Of a stretch of 9,739 nt of DNA, positions 6,734 to 9,739 are shown piece by piece. Under the pieces are notes generated by a model. That model saw only the letters and a program-made list of their open reading frames with translations. It made no database searches and had not been told where the DNA came from. A program made the translations under genes and the position numbers. This stretch comes from CAJKWP01 sp050943075 (GTDB taxonomy: Bacteria; Bacillota; Clostridia; Christensenellales; UBA1242), in assembly GCA_050943075.1 (NCBI GenBank), contig JBMNOM010000035.1, forward strand, positions 1-9,739, written 5' to 3'. The stretch's first letter is position 1. Every line of letters starts with the position of its first letter.

Positions 6734-6751
6734 AAAAAGCAGCTTTGCTGC
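6734..6751 (-). terminator. Short GC-rich hairpin terminator
   Basis: On the - strand GCAGC-AAA-GCTGC is followed at once by TTTTT. It is a five-pair, GC-rich stem with a three-base loop. It lies downstream of the 90-residue gene and upstream of the next operon's promoter, where a second stop signal would insulate the two operons. The short stem keeps the confidence moderate. Confidence 0.5.
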
Positions 6752-6810
6752 GAGAACATACTGAATATTTAATTTGCAATGCTTAGGAAAAAATTGGAAA
6801 TTTTGCATTA

Positions 6811-6841
6811 AAATAAAAACAGGTAAATGAATACTTGTTTT
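6811..6841 (-). terminator. Hairpin terminator after the 90-residue gene
   Basis: Positions 6816-6824 pair with 6833-6841 (AAAACAGGT with ACTTGTTTT, one mismatch) around an eight-base loop. On the - strand the stem is followed by TTTTTATTTT. It starts 14 bases after the stop codon of the 90-residue gene, a typical place for intrinsic termination. Confidence 0.5.
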
Positions 6842-6854
6842 AATATTGTTTTTA

Positions 6855-7127
6855 TTACTTAACCCAATCGATATCGTTCTTTGGCAAGTTTGGGTTTAAG
6901 TTTTTGTCTTCAATTGCACCTTTAAGCATTTCTTTAAATTCTTTTTTGCTAATCCAAAATTTTTTGCCTGTTTGGTTTTTAAATATGTAGGAAACTTTGG
7001 CAGTCATTTCGCCATTAACTTCATTAATTAAATTTACAATATAAATTGTTCCTTGGTTAACTGATGCAGTGTGAAGAACGTCAACAATGGTTGTTTTTGA
7101 TAATTCGTTTTCTTTAATTGCTTGCAT
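6855..7127 (-). CDS. Hypothetical protein, 90 residues
   Basis: The family is not recognised. The protein is small, soluble and charged. Its middle (about 25-55) looks beta-rich, with YIVNLINEVNG and KVSYIF. A lysine-rich helix with KKEFKEML (61-68) follows, and the tail is Asn- and Pro-containing. There is no signal peptide or membrane segment. AAAGGGG (7135-7141) sits seven bases before the ATG. A TATAAT at 7144-7149 is too close to that site to drive this gene without removing it. The gene is therefore most likely cotranscribed with the 144-residue gene, 57 bases upstream. Two possible terminators follow. The good ribosome binding site, operon position and full-length frame support it as a real gene. 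No function can be given. Confidence 0.6.
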   Translation of the reverse strand: MQAIKENELSKTTIVDVLHTASVNQGTIYIVNLINEVNGEMTAKVSYIFKNQTGKKFWISKKEFKEMLKGAIEDKNLNPNLPKNDIDWVK

Positions 7128-7184
7128 TTTTATTCCCCTTTCAATTATATTTTTAAATTTTAAATAATTTAAATATATGTTTAA

Positions 7185-7619
7185 CTATTCAAATTGCTCA
7201 AATTCTTCAATCAACTTTCTTTTATAGTCAACGCCAAAAGCTTCAAAAGCACGCACAATTGCTTGCCCTCTGCTTCCTGTTTGATAGCTGTAAACAAATG
7301 TTTTATCTGCTTCAAAAATATTGAAAAATTGAATTATTGTTTTTTTTGCGTTTGTGTCTGCTTGAATTTTAATTGAATTTCCATCAAGCAAGAAATTAAT
7401 GATATCTTTAAAATTTGCATATTTACAATTTTGTTTTGCTGGCAACAAGTTTGGTTCATTAAAAGCAGCAAGAACAAATTGTAATAAGTCATAATCCTTG
7501 CCATTTGAAAGTTTTGATCTTTTTAACTCATAGTTAAGTGCGCCGTTATCATCAGATCTTGATTTAACTTTAAAGAGATATTCCCTTTCGTCATAAAAAA
7601 TGCTGGTTTCAAATTTCAT
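7185..7619 (-). CDS. Hypothetical protein, 144 residues
   Basis: The family is not recognised. The N-terminal 35 residues look like beta strands (FETSIFYDEREYLFKVKSR), followed by mixed helix and strand and a C-terminal acidic helix ending in EEFEQFE. No signal peptide, membrane segment or catalytic motif is visible. The ATG is preceded by AAAGGGTG. Upstream lies the best promoter in the window (7642-7670), with a palindrome over its -35 box, so the gene is probably actively and perhaps conditionally expressed. It heads a likely two-gene operon with the 90-residue gene. The product could itself be the regulator acting on that palindrome, but it has no evident helix-turn-helix, so this is open. 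Confidence 0.65.
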   Translation of the reverse strand: MKFETSIFYDEREYLFKVKSRSDDNGALNYELKRSKLSNGKDYDLLQFVLAAFNEPNLLPAKQNCKYANFKDIINFLLDGNSIKIQADTNAKKTIIQFFNIFEADKTFVYSYQTGSRGQAIVRAFEAFGVDYKRKLIEEFEQFE

Positions 7620-7641
7620 ATCATCACCCTTTTATGCATAA

Positions 7642-7670
7642 ATTATAACAAGTTTTAGCAACTTAGTCAA
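7642..7670 (-). promoter_or_regulatory. Near-consensus promoter of the 144/90-residue operon
   Basis: On the - strand TTGACT (7665-7670), a 17-base spacer and an extended -10 element TG-T-TATAAT (hexamer 7642-7647) form an almost perfect sigma-A promoter. The predicted start near 7635 leaves about 16 bases of leader, enough to hold the AAAGGGTG ribosome binding site. Confidence 0.85.
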
Positions 7671-7676
7671 GACTAA
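7663..7676. promoter_or_regulatory. Palindrome over the -35 box (candidate operator)
   Basis: TTAGTC-AA-GACTAA is a perfect inverted repeat of two six-base arms with a two-base centre. It covers the -35 hexamer of the 144/90-residue operon. A dimeric regulator bound here would block RNA polymerase. No regulator is identified. Confidence 0.45.
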
Positions 7677-7723
7677 TTTTTTTTAAAAACCGCCAAATTT
7701 TCATGCACTTTGCCACTTTAACA

Positions 7724-7754
7724 AACAAAAAAACTGGGTTTTTTGACCCAGTTT
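7724..7754 (-). terminator. Strong Rho-independent terminator of the ABC transporter operon
   Basis: AAACTGGGT (7731-7739) pairs perfectly with ACCCAGTTT (7746-7754) around a six-base loop. On the - strand the stem is followed by a seven-base T-run. It lies about 140 bases beyond the permease stop codon and would end the AbrB-ABC transcript before the 144-residue gene's promoter. The bases between it and the permease hold no gene. Confidence 0.85.
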
Positions 7755-7892
7755 AATATATGTTAATTTAAAACTTTTTGTAAAAAGAATTTTCACTTTG
7801 CATAGCACAAATTTCTTATTTTTAATGCAAAAAATATTCAAATTTTCTTGCCATTAGGGGCAATACAAAAAATGCATATTGCGGTATTAAAC

Positions 7893-8630
7893 TTATTTTT
7901 TTGTGCCAACTTTTTTGAACAAGAAAATTGCAAGCAAAGTGAAAATTATTGCATAAGCCACAACAACAATTAGTGGCAACCAAATTGCAGAAAAATTGCC
8001 TGCAAGTAAATGTTTAAGCAAGTCAACAGAGTGTGCAAAAGGCAAAATGTAGCTAAAAATTTTATATCCACCGCCAATCATTTCAAGGTCGAACCACATT
8101 CCGTTTGTGAAACTGACAATTTGAATTAAAACACTTGTCACACCGCTTGCTTGTTTGTCAGAAAGCACAGAACCCAAAATTAAACCAAGGCTGGAAAACA
8201 AAATTGAAATTGGAATTGTGGCAAGAATAACAAGCAAAATATTAAAACTAAAACCAAGCCCAAAAAGGAGTGCAACTCCAAACACAATTATGTTTTGAAT
8301 TAAAGAAATTGCAATAATTGGAAGTGTGTATCCCAAAATGTAATGAACTGGCTTAAGTGGAGAAACAAGCAATCTTGTTAAAAAAGCACTTGATCTATCT
8401 TTTGCAAGCAGCATTGATGAAAACAATGTTAAAAATGAAAACGCAAAAATTATTGTTGCCGGTGTGAATGATTGAATTTCAAACGCAGTGTTTGGAATGC
8501 TTATTTTTTTTGTTAAAAACAAAATAATTAAAAAAACAGCAACCGGAAGCAAAATTGTGAAAACCAAGGTTAAAACATCTCTGGCAAGCTCTTTAAAATT
8601 GCGTTTTGCAAAAATTAAACTCTTATTCAT
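7893..8630 (-). CDS. ABC-2-type transporter permease
   Basis: This 245-residue integral membrane protein is the permease of an ABC-2-type exporter. About six hydrophobic segments are visible, near residues 19-41, 57-77, 100-126, 130-156, 163-181 and 217-239. Between segments two and three lies the family-typical block DRSSAFLTRLLVSPLKP (78-94), just after LLAK. I start it at ATG 8630, not the in-frame GTG at 8636: GGAGG sits five bases before the ATG, and the GTG overlaps that site. The ATG lies within the end of the ATPase gene, giving an eight-base overlap (ATGAATAA) and probable translational coupling. One permease and one ATPase gene imply a homodimeric membrane unit. The substrate cannot be inferred; drugs, peptides, lipids and polysaccharides are all exported by relatives. 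Confidence 0.88.
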   Translation of the reverse strand: MNKSLIFAKRNFKELARDVLTLVFTILLPVAVFLIILFLTKKISIPNTAFEIQSFTPATIIFAFSFLTLFSSMLLAKDRSSAFLTRLLVSPLKPVHYILGYTLPIIAISLIQNIIVFGVALLFGLGFSFNILLVILATIPISILFSSLGLILGSVLSDKQASGVTSVLIQIVSFTNGMWFDLEMIGGGYKIFSYILPFAHSVDLLKHLLAGNFSAIWLPLIVVVAYAIIFTLLAIFLFKKVGTKK

Positions 8631-9351
8631 TTGCACCTCCTCCTTGCGTTAATTTAATGAAAGCCTCTTCAAAGTTTTTGCTTGAAGTGCTGGCAACAAT
8701 TTGCTCAACTGTGTCATTTGCCACAATTTTTCCACCGCTCATTATTCCCACTTTGTTTGCAAGATGCTCAACTTCGTCCAAATAATGTGTTGTTAAAATA
8801 ATCGTTGTGTTTTTCTTAATTTTATTAATAATTTCCCATAAGCTTCTTCTTGCAACAACATCAAGCCCAAGTGTTGGCTCGTCCAAAAACAAAATTTTGG
8901 GGTTTGATATAATTGCCATTGCAATTCCAAGCCTGCGTTGTTGCCCACCAGACAAATTCTTTGCCAAAGTGTTTTTCTTGTCGGTTAAGGCAAAAAGTTT
9001 AATCATTTCTTCTGCTTTTTCCAAAGCATTTGGTTTGTTAAGCCCATAAACTTGTCCAATGAATACCAAATTTTCAAAAACTGTTAAGTTTGGTGCAACT
9101 GACGTTTCTTGTGGAGCAATGTTAATTTCCTGTTTAATTTCTTGAGCGTGCGTTAAAATGCTTTTGTCAAAAATGAAAGCATTGCCACTTGTTGGCCTTG
9201 TTAAACAAGAAAGCATTTTAATAAGTGTTGTTTTTCCAGCACCATTAAGCCCCAAAAGTGCATAAATTTGGTTTTCTGCAATTTCCAAATTTATATTATT
9301 AACAGCAATCAAATTGCCATAATTTTTTGTTAAATTAACAATTTTAATCAT
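8623..9351 (-). CDS. ABC transporter ATP-binding protein
   Basis: This 242-residue nucleotide-binding subunit powers the ABC-2 permease encoded next to it. All motifs are intact: Walker A GLNGAGKTT (34-42), Q-loop Q81, signature LSGGQ (133-137), Walker B ILFLDEP with catalytic E158, D-loop LGLD (161-164) and switch H189. It resembles DrrA/NatA-type exporters. I chose ATG 9351 because AAAGGGG (9358-9364) lies six bases upstream and the protein then begins MIKIVNLTKNYG, the usual family start. A longer in-frame reading to 9405 would add 18 residues unlike the family and overlap the AbrB gene by far more. At ATG 9351 it overlaps the AbrB gene by eight bases (ATGATTAA). Confidence 0.93.
   Translation of the reverse strand: MIKIVNLTKNYGNLIAVNNINLEIAENQIYALLGLNGAGKTTLIKMLSCLTRPTSGNAFIFDKSILTHAQEIKQEINIAPQETSVAPNLTVFENLVFIGQVYGLNKPNALEKAEEMIKLFALTDKKNTLAKNLSGGQQRRLGIAMAIISNPKILFLDEPTLGLDVVARRSLWEIINKIKKNTTIILTTHYLDEVEHLANKVGIMSGGKIVANDTVEQIVASTSSKNFEEAFIKLTQGGGANE
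8636..8645 (-). promoter_or_regulatory. Ribosome binding site that decides the permease start
   Basis: On the - strand AAGGAGGAGG ends five bases before the ATG at 8630. It lies inside the Gly-rich 3' end of the ATPase gene, so the ATPase tail GGGANE is encoded by the ribosome binding site of the next gene. Confidence 0.8.
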
Positions 9352-9562
9352 GTTTTTCCCCTTTAACGTTTTTAAAGATTTCATTTGTAAAGTTGATGTA
9401 ATCATCTGGCTTCACAATGGCAATTCCGCGTTCTTTGTCTGCAAGTGCAAGCAAAGTGTCGCCTGGTTTAATGTTAAACATATCACGCATATCTTTTGGA
9501 ATTACAATTTGCCCCTTTTCTCCAACTTTAACAATTCCATACAATTTATCATTCATTTCCAT
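9344..9562 (-). CDS. AbrB/SpoVT-type DNA-binding regulator
   Basis: This 72-residue protein contains a single SpoVT/AbrB swapped-hairpin domain at about residues 8-52, with the characteristic VGEKGQIVIPKDMRDMFNIKPGD run split across 13-35 and the closing strand GIAIVKP. Such proteins dimerise and bind AT-rich DNA as regulators; MazE-type antitoxins use the same fold. No toxin gene is adjacent. An ABC ATPase and permease follow with eight-base overlaps, a common arrangement for AbrB-like proteins, so autoregulation of the transporter operon is likely but inferred. AAAGGA lies eight bases before ATG 9562. A second Met at residue 3 is a less well-spaced alternative. Confidence 0.87.
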   Translation of the reverse strand: MEMNDKLYGIVKVGEKGQIVIPKDMRDMFNIKPGDTLLALADKERGIAIVKPDDYINFTNEIFKNVKGEKHD

Positions 9563-9591
9563 AGTTGTTTTCCTTTTATTATTTCAAATTA

Positions 9592-9646
9592 AGTATAAAC
9601 TCAACATCAAGTTACCACATTTGATAATGACACACTTATTCAAGTG
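9592..9646 (-). promoter_or_regulatory. Candidate control region of the AbrB-ABC operon
   Basis: On the - strand TATACT (9592-9597) is a possible -10 box about 30 bases before the AbrB start, but no good -35 box is seen. Further upstream, CACTT-ATTC-AAGTG (9633-9646) is a small inverted repeat flanked on the + strand by two TGATAAT direct repeats (9622-9628 and 9645-9651). These could serve as a binding site for the operon's own AbrB-type protein. The rest of the window to 9739 shows no gene. Confidence 0.3.
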
Positions 9647-9739
9647 ATAATTTTCAAAATAAACTTTTTTATAAATCCATAAAACAATCACTATCATCAA
9701 TGTAAAGCCATTTGTGTTATAAGCTATACTTTTCATACT

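Noticed and set aside
7144..7149. Perfect TATAAT upstream of the 90-residue gene
   Set aside because: Transcription from it would start inside the ribosome binding site, and there is no usable -35 box, so cotranscription with the upstream gene is more likely.
7854..7880. Inverted repeat GCAATA...TATTGC downstream of the permease
   Set aside because: The stem is only six weak pairs with a long loop and no T-run. The perfect hairpin at 7724-7754 is a far better terminator.
9352..9405. Longer N-terminus for the ABC ATPase
   Set aside because: The 18 extra residues do not resemble the family, overlap the AbrB gene extensively and have no better ribosome binding site than ATG 9351.
9701..9739. 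Possible rightward promoter near the window end (TATACT at 9725-9730)
   Set aside because: No matching -35 box is found at a suitable distance, and no gene start is visible before the window ends.

Overview
This is an AT-rich window from a low-GC bacterium of the Bacillota type. The host is probably an uncultured, host-associated lineage, but the sequence alone does not fix the taxon. Most genes carry an AAAGGG-type Shine-Dalgarno (SD) sequence. Tryptophan is encoded by TGG throughout, and the kinase gene at the left end stops at TGA, so the standard bacterial code fits better than the Mycoplasma code. No tRNA, rRNA, CRISPR array, insertion sequence or phage gene was seen, and no gene-free stretch exceeds about 300 bases.

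Left part (83-4522). A divergent thymidylate-kinase-like gene faces left. Diverging from it is a complete four-gene operon on the + strand. It has a clear sigma-A-type promoter at 753-781, gene junctions of 19, -1 and 8 bases, and a bidirectional hairpin terminator at 4486-4522. The genes are a TrmR-type tRNA 5-hydroxyuridine methyltransferase, a U32-family TrhP-type tRNA hydroxylation protein, a divergent DASS/SLC13-type transporter and a stand-alone AroQ chorismate mutase. TrhP-type hydroxylation is known to depend on prephenate, and chorismate mutase makes prephenate. The operon can therefore be read as one pathway: prephenate supply, U34 hydroxylation to ho5U, then methylation to mo5U, with a transporter that may feed the precursor. 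This is the most interesting feature of the window.

Middle part (4551-7677, all - strand). Two small operons of unknown function lie here. The first is a 101-residue conserved-looking protein followed by a 581-residue protein. The larger protein joins an unrecognised N-terminal region to nine 22-residue leucine-rich-type repeats. The second is a 144-residue and a 90-residue hypothetical gene behind a near-consensus promoter whose -35 box is covered by a palindrome. The two operons share a 19-base promoter-region sequence with two differences.

Right part (7724-9739, all - strand). An AbrB-type regulator, an ABC ATPase and an ABC-2 permease form a tightly coupled operon. Both junctions are 8-base overlaps, and a strong terminator follows at 7724-7754. 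The organisation suggests a self-regulated export system of unknown substrate.
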